The notes under the pieces: generated by a model
The model's database searches: none
What the model was told of the DNA's origin: nothing
Seen by the model: only the letters and a program-made list of their open reading frames with translations
Assembly (NCBI RefSeq): GCF_001514285.1
Contig: NZ_KQ949028.1
Span: forward strand, 1 to 64,000
Source: Streptomyces sp. DSM 15324
GTDB lineage: Bacteria; Actinomycetota; Actinomycetes; Streptomycetales; Streptomycetaceae
DNA length: 64,000 nt
Direction: 5' to 3'
Shown: one piece after another, positions 10,162 through 17,360 of the stretch
How the letters are laid out: each line of letters starts with the position of its first letter
Position numbering within the stretch: position 1 is the stretch's first letter
Made by a program: the position numbers and the translations under genes

Positions 10162-10920
10162 TCAGTCCCGCGCCCCCTCCGGCTGCCAGCCGAGCGCCCG
10201 GGAGATGCCGCGCGCCGCGAGCCGTACGGCAGGGGCGAGGACCGGTACCTGGGCGTCGGCGTGGGGGACGACCACCGACACGGCGGCGACCGCCGCGCCG
10301 CCCGGCCCGCGCACGGGGGCGGCCACCGACAGCGCGTCCTCGGTAACCTGACGGTCGCTCACCGCGACCCCGGTGCGCCGGACTTCGGCCAGCATGCGGC
10401 GCAACCGCGCCGGATCCGTGACGGTGTGCGCGGTGTAGGACGCCAAGGGCCGGGCGCAGTAGGACTCCTGGAGCGCCGTGCCGCCGTGGGCCAGGAGGGC
10501 GAGGCCGACCCCGGTGACGTGCAGCGGCCAGCGGGCGCCCACCCGGATGTGCACCCCGACGGCCGAACGCCCGGAGATCCACTCGGTGTAGACGACCTCG
10601 GACCCGTCCCGCACGGCCAGCTGCACGTTCTCGTGCGTGGCTTCGTACAGGTCCTCCAGGTACGGCAGTGCCACCTGCCGCAGGGCCAGTCCGCGCGGTG
10701 CGAGCGCGGCGACCTCCCACAGCCGCAGCCCCACGTGGTAGAGGCCCGACGCGTCCCGCTCCAGCGCGCCCCACGCGGTCAGCGCGCCCACCAGCCGGTG
10801 GGCGGTGGTCAGGGTCAGCCCGGCGCGCCGGGCGATGTCGCTCAGGGACAGCGCCGGATGGGCGTGGTCGAACGCGGCGAGCACGGCCAGCAGCCGGTCG
10901 GGCGCGGAACGGGAGGTCAT
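10162..10920 (-). CDS. IclR-family transcriptional regulator
   Basis: 252 residues. An N-terminal winged helix-turn-helix (LSLSDIARRAGLTLTTAHRL, about residues 24-43) is followed by the IclR effector domain with VHIRVGARWPLHVTGVGLALL and a late Cys-region equivalent (DRQVTEDALSVAAPVRGPGG). It follows the MarR-type gene by 28 bases on the same strand, so the two may be co-transcribed. IclR proteins often control catabolic genes, and the CoA-ligase operon divergent from the MarR gene is a candidate. No clear ribosome-binding site precedes the ATG. Confidence 0.9.
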   Translation of the reverse strand: MTSRSAPDRLLAVLAAFDHAHPALSLSDIARRAGLTLTTAHRLVGALTAWGALERDASGLYHVGLRLWEVAALAPRGLALRQVALPYLEDLYEATHENVQLAVRDGSEVVYTEWISGRSAVGVHIRVGARWPLHVTGVGLALLAHGGTALQESYCARPLASYTAHTVTDPARLRRMLAEVRRTGVAVSDRQVTEDALSVAAPVRGPGGAAVAAVSVVVPHADAQVPVLAPAVRLAARGISRALGWQPEGARD

Positions 10921-10948
10921 GGCGGAGCCGGAACGCGGGGGCGTGGCA

Positions 10949-11509
10949 TCAGCGCGGCCCGTCCTCGGTCACCCGCAGCAGCAGGGCGTGCAGCGTCTCG
11001 CGTTCGGCGGGGCCGAGCGGGCCGAGGAGATCGTTGGTCACGAGCAGTCCGGCCTCGTCGGTGCCGCGCAGGAAGGAACGGCCGTCCTCGGTGAGGACGA
11101 CGATCCGGCTGCGCCGGTCGTCGGGGGCGGGCCGGCGTTCGGCGAAGCCCAGCTTTTCCAGGTCGTCGACCAGGCCGACGATCGCGCTCGGGTCGTAGCC
11201 GAGCCGTGCGCTGAGCTCACGCTGGAGCGCGCCCTCGGCGGTGGCCAGGAAGCGCAGCACGGCGTAGTGGCGCAGGCGCAGTCCCGACTCCTGGAGGAAG
11301 GAGTTGAAGAGCTGGCCGGAGCGCAGGCCGAGCCGGTAGAGCAGATAGCCCGTGTCGGCGTGCAGCCCCCGCATCCACGGCTCGTTCCCGTCGATCGGGG
11401 CGCTGGCGTCCACTGCGTTGTCCTGGTGGGCGATGGCGGGCTCCCTGGTCTCGGTCCCCGTCGGCCGGCGGGGGCGGTGTGGCGCGGTGTGTCGTACAGA
11501 TTCCAGCAT
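10949..11509 (-). CDS. MarR-family transcriptional regulator
   Basis: 186 residues with a disordered N-terminus and a MarR winged helix (LQRELSARLGYDPSAIVGLV, then the wing RRPAPDDRRSRIVVLTEDG). The ATG at 11509 was chosen; an in-frame codon at 11533 would lie inside the promoter region. It is divergent from the operon at 11642-15435 with a TTGACGTCAA palindrome between them, the usual arrangement for a MarR repressor controlling itself and the facing catabolic operon. The ligand is probably the operon's substrate or its CoA ester (inference). Confidence 0.88.
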   Translation of the reverse strand: MLESVRHTAPHRPRRPTGTETREPAIAHQDNAVDASAPIDGNEPWMRGLHADTGYLLYRLGLRSGQLFNSFLQESGLRLRHYAVLRFLATAEGALQRELSARLGYDPSAIVGLVDDLEKLGFAERRPAPDDRRSRIVVLTEDGRSFLRGTDEAGLLVTNDLLGPLGPAERETLHALLLRVTEDGPR

Positions 11510-11536
11510 GACCCACCCGCAGGTGGACAACAACTA

Positions 11537-11546
11537 TTGACGTCAA
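11537..11546. promoter_or_regulatory. Operator/promoter palindrome between MarR gene and CoA-pathway operon
   Basis: TTGACGTCAA is a perfect 10-base palindrome in an AT-rich stretch (11531-11557) with flanking CAACTATTG and CAACAATTATTG. TTGACG could also serve as a -35 box for the rightward operon. A MarR dimer bound here would block both directions. Confidence 0.6.
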
Positions 11547-11641
11547 CAATTATTGCTCTTAGCTTCGATCTCGCGGCCGCACCTCCCGCCGCTCCACGTG
11601 ACCCCCTCGTGGTCATGGCTCTTTCTTGAAGGGACTCGCTC

Positions 11642-12559
11642 GTGACCAGCATCGATCTCACCGGCAAGGTCGCCGTCGTCACCGGCAGCGGCCGGGGCCT
11701 CGGTCTCGCGTACGCCCAGGCCCTCGCCGCGCACGGCGCCCGCGTGGTGGTCAACGACGTCGACGAGGCCGTGGCCGAGGCGGCCGTGAAGTCCATCGCG
11801 GAAGCCGGCGGCACGGCCGTCGCCGAGGTGGTCGCGGTCGGCACCACCGAGGCCGCGCAGCGGCTGGTGAACCGGGCAGTGGAGGAGTTCGGACGGCTCG
11901 ACGTCCTGGTCACCAACGCGGGCATCCTGCGTGACAAGGTGCTCTGGAAGATGACCGACGACGACTTCGACGCGGTGATCACCACCCACCTCAAGGGCAC
12001 CTTCACCTGTGCCCGCGCGGCCGCCGTGCAGATGCGCGAGCAGGGCGAGGGCGGCACCCTCGTCCTGGTCGGCTCGCCGGCCGGCCAGCGCGGCAACTTC
12101 GGCCAGACGAACTACGCCGCCGCCAAGGCCGGCATCGCCGCCTTCGCCCGCACCTGGGCCATGGAACTGGGCCGCGCGAACATCACCGTCAACGCGATCG
12201 TGCCGGTCGCCGCGACCGCGATGACCGAGACGATCCCCGCCTTCGCGCCGTACATCGAGGCCATGCGCGGCGGCGAGCCGCTGCCGGACTTCCTGCGCAA
12301 GGGCGAGGGCTTCGGCACCCCCGAGGACTGCGCGGCGCTCGTCCCCTTCCTCGCCTCCGAGGCCGCCCGGGGCATCACCGGCCAGGCCATCGGCATCGGC
12401 GGCGACAAGGTGGCACTCTGGTCGCATCCGCAGGAGATCAAGACGGCCTACGCCGACGGAGGCTGGACCCCCGAGACCCTGGCCGCCGCCTTCCCCACCT
12501 CGGTCGGCGCCGAACTGCAGACCGTCGGTATCCCGGCGCCCACGTTCCCGGAGGCCTGA
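11642..12559 (+). CDS. SDR dehydrogenase, peroxisomal MFE-2 (3-hydroxyacyl-CoA dehydrogenase) type
   Basis: 305 residues, longer than a minimal SDR. The N-terminus GKVAVVTGSGRGLGLAYAQA followed by ARVVVNDV is characteristic of the dehydrogenase part of multifunctional beta-oxidation enzyme 2 (HSD17B4-like). NAG and the catalytic NYAAAKAG are present. The likely role is NAD-dependent oxidation of a (3R)-hydroxyacyl-CoA. The GTG at 11642 follows GAAGGGA at good spacing. It leads the operon with an amidohydrolase, a CoA ligase and a MaoC hydratase, the partner expected for (R)-specific beta-oxidation. Confidence 0.85.
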   Translation: MTSIDLTGKVAVVTGSGRGLGLAYAQALAAHGARVVVNDVDEAVAEAAVKSIAEAGGTAVAEVVAVGTTEAAQRLVNRAVEEFGRLDVLVTNAGILRDKVLWKMTDDDFDAVITTHLKGTFTCARAAAVQMREQGEGGTLVLVGSPAGQRGNFGQTNYAAAKAGIAAFARTWAMELGRANITVNAIVPVAATAMTETIPAFAPYIEAMRGGEPLPDFLRKGEGFGTPEDCAALVPFLASEAARGITGQAIGIGGDKVALWSHPQEIKTAYADGGWTPETLAAAFPTSVGAELQTVGIPAPTFPEA

Positions 12560-12562
12560 CCC

Positions 12563-13447
12563 ATGACGACCCTCAACGTCGAGGAACTCGTCGCGATCGA
12601 CGTCCACACCCACGCGGAGGTGTCCTCCAAGGGCCACTCCTCGCTCGACGACGACCTGCACGACGCGTCCTCCGCCTACTTCAAGGTGGAGGGCAAGCGC
12701 AAGCCCACCCTGGAGGAGACGGCCGCCTACTACCGGGAGCGGAGGATGGCCGCCGTGATCTTCACGGTGGACGCCGAGTCCGCGACCGGCACGGCCCCCG
12801 TCCCCAACGAGGAGGTCGCCGAGGCCGCGGCCGCCAACGCCGACGTCCTCATCCCCTTCGCCTCCATCGACCCCTTCCGCGGGAAGGCGGGCGTGAAGCA
12901 GGCGCGCCGGCTGGTCGAGGAGTACGGGGTGAAGGGCTTCAAGTTCCACCCCAGCATCCAGGGCTTCTTCCCCAACGACCGCGCGGTGGCGTACGACCTG
13001 TACGAGGTCATCGAGGAGACCGGCACCATCGCCCTCTTCCACACCGGCCAGACGGGGATCGGCGCCGGGGTGCCGGGCGGGGGCGGCATCCGCCTGAAGT
13101 ACTCCAACCCGCTGCACGTCGACGACGTCGCCGCCGACTTCCCGCACCTCAAGATCATCCTGGCGCATCCGTCCTTCCCCTGGCAGGACGAGGCCCTCGC
13201 CGTCGCCACCCACAAGCCGGGCGTCCACATCGACCTGTCCGGCTGGTCGCCGAAGTACTTCCCGCCGCAGCTCGTGCAGTACGCGAACACCCTGCTCAAG
13301 GACAAGGTCCTCTTCGGCTCCGACTTCCCCGTCCTCACCCCTGACCGCTGGCTCGCCGACTTCGACAAGCTGACGATCAAGGACGAGGTGAAGCCGAAGA
13401 TCCTCAAGGAGAACGCCGCCCGGCTGCTCGGGTTGACGAAGCCGTAA
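12563..13447 (+). CDS. Amidohydrolase (metal-dependent TIM-barrel hydrolase, COG2159 type)
   Basis: 294 residues. The N-terminal DVHTHAE metal-binding motif, the KFHPS segment, IILAHPSFPW and the C-terminal LFGSDFPVLTP (metal-binding Asp) together define an amidohydrolase-2 protein. Family members decarboxylate or hydrolyse carboxylated rings or ring-cleavage products. It starts 3 bases after the SDR stop and 12 bases before the CoA ligase. In this operon it might supply an acid for CoA activation or open a ring product; which one cannot be told. Confidence 0.85.
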   Translation: MTTLNVEELVAIDVHTHAEVSSKGHSSLDDDLHDASSAYFKVEGKRKPTLEETAAYYRERRMAAVIFTVDAESATGTAPVPNEEVAEAAAANADVLIPFASIDPFRGKAGVKQARRLVEEYGVKGFKFHPSIQGFFPNDRAVAYDLYEVIEETGTIALFHTGQTGIGAGVPGGGGIRLKYSNPLHVDDVAADFPHLKIILAHPSFPWQDEALAVATHKPGVHIDLSGWSPKYFPPQLVQYANTLLKDKVLFGSDFPVLTPDRWLADFDKLTIKDEVKPKILKENAARLLGLTKP

Positions 13448-13459
13448 GGGGCGTGGCAG

Positions 13460-14965
13460 ATGCGCAACGAGGGACTGGGGTCGTGGCCCGCGCGCCGGGC
13501 ACGCAAGACCCCGCACCGCACCGCCCTGGTCCACGGTGAACGGTCGACGGACTACGGCACATTGCATACACGCGTCACGCGGCTGGCCCACGCCTTGCGT
13601 GCCCGGGGCGTCCGCCGCGGCGACCGGGTCGCCTACCTCGGCCCGAACCACCCCTCCTACCTGGAGAGCCTGTTCGCGGCCGGCACGCTCGGCGCGGTCT
13701 TCGTACCGCTCAACACCCGACTCGCGGGCCCCGAGATCGCCTACCAGCTCGCCGACTCCGGGGCCAAGGCCCTCGTCTACGGCCCCTCGCACGCGGGCCT
13801 GGTCGCGGGACTGCCGGGCAGCACGGACGTACGGACGTACCTGGAGGTCGGTGCCGAGTACGAGGACGTGCTGGCCGCGGCCTCCGACGAGCCGGTCGAC
13901 GAGCCCGTCGGCGCCGACGACACCTGCATCATCATGTACACCTCGGGCACGACCGGCCGGCCCAAGGGCGCCATGCTCACCCACGGCAACCTCACCTGGA
14001 ACGCGATCAACGTCCTCGTCGACACCGACCTGATCGCCGACGAGCGCGCCCTGGTCTCGGCCCCGCTGTTCCACACGGCGGGCCTGAACATGCTGACGCT
14101 CCCGGTGTTCCTCAAGGGCGGCACCTGCGTCCTGGTCGAGGCCTTCGACCCGGACGCCACCTTCGACCTGATCGAACGGCACCGGATCACCTTCATGTTC
14201 GGGGTGCCGACGATGTTCGACCAGGTGGCCCGGCATCCGCGCTGGGCCGGCGCGGACCTGTCCAGCCTGCGCATCCTGACCTGCGGCGGCTCCCCGGTAC
14301 CGACGCCGCTGATCGCCGCCTACCAGGAACGCGGACTCACCTTCCTCCAGGGGTACGGCATGACCGAGGCCTCCCCCGGAACGCTGTACCTGGACGCCGA
14401 GCACGCGATCAGCAAGGCGGGCTCGGCCGGAGTCCCGCACTTCTTCAGCGACGTCCGGGTCCTCGCCCCCGACCTCAGCCCCGTCGGACCCGGCGAGACG
14501 GGCGAGGTCCTGGTCCGCGGTCCGCACGTCATGCCCGGCTACTGGGGGCTGCCCGAGGAGACCGCCGCGTCCTTCGCCGACGGCTGGTTCCGCAGCGGCG
14601 ACGCGGCGAAGGTCGACGACGACGGGTATGTGTACATCGTCGACCGTATGAAGGACATGATCATCTCCGGTGGGGAGAACATCTACCCCGCCGAGATCGA
14701 GGACCTCCTCCTCTCCCACCCCGACATCGTCGAGGCGGCCGTCATCGGGGTGCCCGACGACAAGTGGGGCGAGGTGCCGCGCGCCGTCGTCGTGCTCCGC
14801 GAGGGCGCCGCGCTGGACCCCGACGAGGTGCTGGCCTCCCTGGCCGGACGGCTCGCCAAGTACAAGATCCCCAAGTCGGTGGTGGTCGCGGACGGCCTTC
14901 CGCGCACGGCCTCCGGGAAGCTCCTCAAAGCCCGGGTGCGCCAGCGCTTCGGCACCAACTCCTAA
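13460..14965 (+). CDS. Acyl-CoA synthetase (AMP-dependent ligase, FadD-like)
   Basis: Activates a carboxylic acid to its CoA thioester through an acyl-adenylate. 501 residues with the P-loop-like MYTSGTTGRPKGAM (about 159-172), the YGMTEASP motif, the hinge SGDAAKVDDDGYVYIVDR, and the C-terminal GGENIYPAEIE and catalytic Lys in PRTASGKLLK. The frame continues cleanly to 14965. It is the third gene of the operon, followed by MaoC after 14 bases. The acid could be fatty, alicyclic or aromatic. Confidence 0.92.
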   Translation: MRNEGLGSWPARRARKTPHRTALVHGERSTDYGTLHTRVTRLAHALRARGVRRGDRVAYLGPNHPSYLESLFAAGTLGAVFVPLNTRLAGPEIAYQLADSGAKALVYGPSHAGLVAGLPGSTDVRTYLEVGAEYEDVLAAASDEPVDEPVGADDTCIIMYTSGTTGRPKGAMLTHGNLTWNAINVLVDTDLIADERALVSAPLFHTAGLNMLTLPVFLKGGTCVLVEAFDPDATFDLIERHRITFMFGVPTMFDQVARHPRWAGADLSSLRILTCGGSPVPTPLIAAYQERGLTFLQGYGMTEASPGTLYLDAEHAISKAGSAGVPHFFSDVRVLAPDLSPVGPGETGEVLVRGPHVMPGYWGLPEETAASFADGWFRSGDAAKVDDDGYVYIVDRMKDMIISGGENIYPAEIEDLLLSHPDIVEAAVIGVPDDKWGEVPRAVVVLREGAALDPDEVLASLAGRLAKYKIPKSVVVADGLPRTASGKLLKARVRQRFGTNS

Positions 14966-14979
14966 CGAAGGACAGCGAT

Positions 14980-15435
14980 ATGAGCATCACGGTGAACGGC
15001 CTCGACGAGCTGAAGAAGCTGGCCGGCAGCGACCTGGGCACCAGCGAGTGGATCGAGGTCACCCAGGAGCGCATCGACACGTTCGCCGACGCGACCGGCG
15101 ACCACCAGTGGATCCACGTGGATCCGGAGAAGGCGGCGGCCGGACCCTTCGGTGCCCCGATCGCCCACGGTTACCTGACCCTCTCCCTCTTCATCCCGTT
15201 GTTCACCGAACTGCTGGACGTCCAGGGGGTGACGACGAAGGTCAACTACGGCCTGAACAAGGTGCGTTTCCCCTCGCCCGTGAAGGTCGGCTCCCGGATC
15301 CGCCTGGTGGCCAAGCTCGCCGAGGTCGAGGAGGTGCCGGGGGGCGTCCAGATCACCGTCGACGGGGCGATCGAGATCGAGGGCGGCGCCAAGCCGGCGG
15401 CTGTGCTCCAGAGCCTGTCCCGCTTCTACGCGTAG
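14980..15435 (+). CDS. MaoC-family (R)-specific enoyl-CoA hydratase
   Basis: 151-residue hot-dog-fold protein. DATGDHQWIHVDPEKAAAG carries the hydratase-2 Asp and His of the family, followed by FGAPIAHGYLTLSL. It hydrates trans-2-enoyl-CoA to (R)-3-hydroxyacyl-CoA, the substrate of the MFE-2-like dehydrogenase that opens this operon. The ATG at 14980 follows GAAGGACAG. The frame is open further upstream only by overlap with the ligase gene. Last gene of the operon. Confidence 0.92.
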   Translation: MSITVNGLDELKKLAGSDLGTSEWIEVTQERIDTFADATGDHQWIHVDPEKAAAGPFGAPIAHGYLTLSLFIPLFTELLDVQGVTTKVNYGLNKVRFPSPVKVGSRIRLVAKLAEVEEVPGGVQITVDGAIEIEGGAKPAAVLQSLSRFYA

Positions 15436-15471
15436 GGCTCTTTGCCGGTGACGCCGTAGCGCCGAGGCGGT

Positions 15472-15512
15472 GGGGAACTGCGGGACCGTCGTGGCCGGTC
15501 GCGCAGTTCCCC
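15472..15512. terminator. Hairpin element of the common streptomycete GGGGAACTGCG type
   Basis: GGGGAACTGCG (15472-15482) pairs with CGCAGTTCCCC (15502-15512), an 11-bp stem in the gap between two convergent genes. On the minus strand it reads GCGGGGAACTGCGCGACC, a sequence that, from memory, recurs in intergenic regions of many Streptomyces genomes. It probably acts as a bidirectional terminator. Confidence 0.78.
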
Positions 15513-15532
15513 GCGCCCCTGTGGGGGCGCTC

Positions 15533-17200
15533 CTAGCGCACGACGTCCACGAAGACCGGGTTCGAGTAGAACCAGGTGTCCGCCCACGGGTCGCCGTTGC
15601 CCGGCTGGTGCGGGACCGGGCCGTGCGGGTCGATGGACGCGCCGAGGTAGCCCGCCCCGTGCCGGTTGCCGTCGCTGCCGCGCAGCCGGACGTAGAAGGA
15701 CTCGTCCCCGACGGTCAGCGGGACACGCAGGGTGTACGTCCCCTTGCGGCCCGAGACGTCGTCCGTGTGGACGACCTTCGTGTCGGGAGCCTGCCAGGTG
15801 TCCCGGTCGGTCACCGGGCCGCGCACCGCGCCCCGGATCACGTCCACGTGCGCCAACTGCGGCAGGACGCCCTGGGAGTTGGTCCGGGAGGCGGTCGTCA
15901 CGGTGACGTACAGGGTGATCCGCTCGCCCGTGCGGACCCGCAGCCGGCCGCCGAGGGTGACGCCCCGGCCGCCGTCGCAGTCCCGCTTCACCCGCACGTC
16001 GAGGCCGTCCAGCAGATGCCCGTGGTCGAGCCAGACACGGCCGGCCCGCAGGCCCTCCATCACCGCGCGGTAGCCGTAGCGGGTCACGCCGACGTGGGTG
16101 CGGCTGAACTCGCCGGGCCAGAAGTCGCTTCCGGGCTGCGCGGTGCCGGTGTTCACCGGGTCGGGCAGCTTGCCGGTGTTGTCGAAGTTCTGCCCGGCCG
16201 GCCAGTCGCCGTTCTTCCAGGTGTCGAAGACGGTCCGGTGGTTGTCGGAGTTGGTGGTGATCGTGAAAAGCCGGCCCTCGGCCAGCAGCGCGTCCCACAG
16301 ACCGCCGACGGTCGCGGTCGCCCAGTCGAAGCCGCCGTACGTGAGGTAGGCGTCCGCCGGGTAGCCCGGCCACGACTGTGCCGACGGCTTGTTCTCGTAC
16401 TCGCCGCGGATCGAGGTGGCACCGCGCCAGCCGGGGATGGCCGCGCCCTGGGCGCCGGGCGCGCCCTCCATGCCGATCATGATCTCGGGAGCCGCGTCCC
16501 GCCAGTCGCGCATCTCGTGCGGGGAGTCGATGCCGAGGCGCAGCGGATGGTTGGCCAGGACGAGGACGTCGTCGACGTAGCCCGAACGGCGCTGCTCCGC
16601 CAGCCACTTGATCGCCTTGACGGCGTGCGCCTCGTTGCGGGCGGTGTCGGCGGCGCCGGCCGAGCCCTCGGTGTAGCCGAGCAGTTTGCCGTCGTAGGCG
16701 AGCTCGAAGCGGGTGAGCAGATCGACCTCGTGGGGGCCCGGCGCGGCGAACACCGTGCAGTGCTCGGCGGCCGGGATGTACCACTCCAGTCCCTGGAAGA
16801 TCAGCTGGCGCGGGTTCTCCGCGCGGGCCTTGAGGATCTCCTCGTGCTCCAGCGCGGCGCCGTAGTGGGCGTGGCCGAAGTTGGAGTGCTCGTTGAACAC
16901 CATCCAGTCCAGGCCGTACCGGGCGGCTGCCCTGGCCTGCTGGGAGAACGTGTACTTGGCGTCGTGGCTGTAGACGGAGTGGACGTGGTGGTCGCCGACG
17001 AGGTACGCGAGGCGCGGGTCGTGGCCGCCGAGGCCGCGGTCGGAGGCGGCGAACGCGGGCACCGCGGCCGGGCCGAGGGCGAACGCGGCGCCGAACAGGC
17101 CCGCGCGGCGCAGGAGTCCGCGGCGGGAGACGCCCTGGGCGTCGAGGGAGGCGGGGGAGACGGACGGGTCGGCCCACTCGGGGAGCTGCTGCTCGGTCAT
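15533..17200 (-). CDS. Secreted PHP-domain phosphoesterase (CehA/McbA-like metallohydrolase)
   Basis: 555 residues. A Tat-type signal (SRRGLLRRAGLFGAAFALG ... AFA) is followed by a PHP metal-binding motif GDHHVHSVYSHD, then FNEHSNFGH, LANHPLR and TNSDNH, which together supply the His/Asp ligands of this phosphoesterase fold. A beta-rich C-terminal part follows from about residue 400. The likely job is hydrolysis of a phosphoester or similar bond outside the cell. It lies downstream of a second Tat-exported phosphoesterase on the same strand, separated by a 20-bp tandem repeat array. The exact substrate is unknown. Confidence 0.85.
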   Translation of the reverse strand: MTEQQLPEWADPSVSPASLDAQGVSRRGLLRRAGLFGAAFALGPAAVPAFAASDRGLGGHDPRLAYLVGDHHVHSVYSHDAKYTFSQQARAAARYGLDWMVFNEHSNFGHAHYGAALEHEEILKARAENPRQLIFQGLEWYIPAAEHCTVFAAPGPHEVDLLTRFELAYDGKLLGYTEGSAGAADTARNEAHAVKAIKWLAEQRRSGYVDDVLVLANHPLRLGIDSPHEMRDWRDAAPEIMIGMEGAPGAQGAAIPGWRGATSIRGEYENKPSAQSWPGYPADAYLTYGGFDWATATVGGLWDALLAEGRLFTITTNSDNHRTVFDTWKNGDWPAGQNFDNTGKLPDPVNTGTAQPGSDFWPGEFSRTHVGVTRYGYRAVMEGLRAGRVWLDHGHLLDGLDVRVKRDCDGGRGVTLGGRLRVRTGERITLYVTVTTASRTNSQGVLPQLAHVDVIRGAVRGPVTDRDTWQAPDTKVVHTDDVSGRKGTYTLRVPLTVGDESFYVRLRGSDGNRHGAGYLGASIDPHGPVPHQPGNGDPWADTWFYSNPVFVDVVR

Positions 17201-17221
17201 GGTGGTGTGAGTCCTCTTCGA

Positions 17222-17360
17222 GGGCGTCAGCGGTCGGGAAAGGCGTCAGCGGTGCGGGAGGGCGTCAGCCGTGCGGGAAGGGCGTCAGCCGTGCGGGAAA
17301 GGCGTCAGCGGTGCGGGAAGGGCGTCAGCCGTGCGGGAAGGGCGTCAGTGGTTCATGAAG
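17222..17360. repeat. 20-bp tandem repeat array, seven units
   Basis: Seven head-to-tail copies of about 20 bases (consensus GGCGTCAGCSGTGCGGGAAG): 17222-17240 (19 bp), then 17241, 17261, 17281, 17301, 17321, and a diverged copy at 17341-17360. The last copy contains the stop codon and final codons of the 17345-19207 gene, so the array looks like repeated duplication of that gene's 3' end. There are no spacers, so it is not a CRISPR. Confidence 0.92.

Noticed and set aside
11543..14719. Minus-strand open frame of over 1,000 codons
   Set aside because: It lies exactly opposite four well-supported genes with clear motifs. Its translation is Gly/Arg/Val/Asp-rich with no domain, as expected for the complement of high-GC coding DNA.
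17222..17360. Possible CRISPR array
   Set aside because: The 20-bp repeats are directly adjacent with no spacers, and no cas genes are present.
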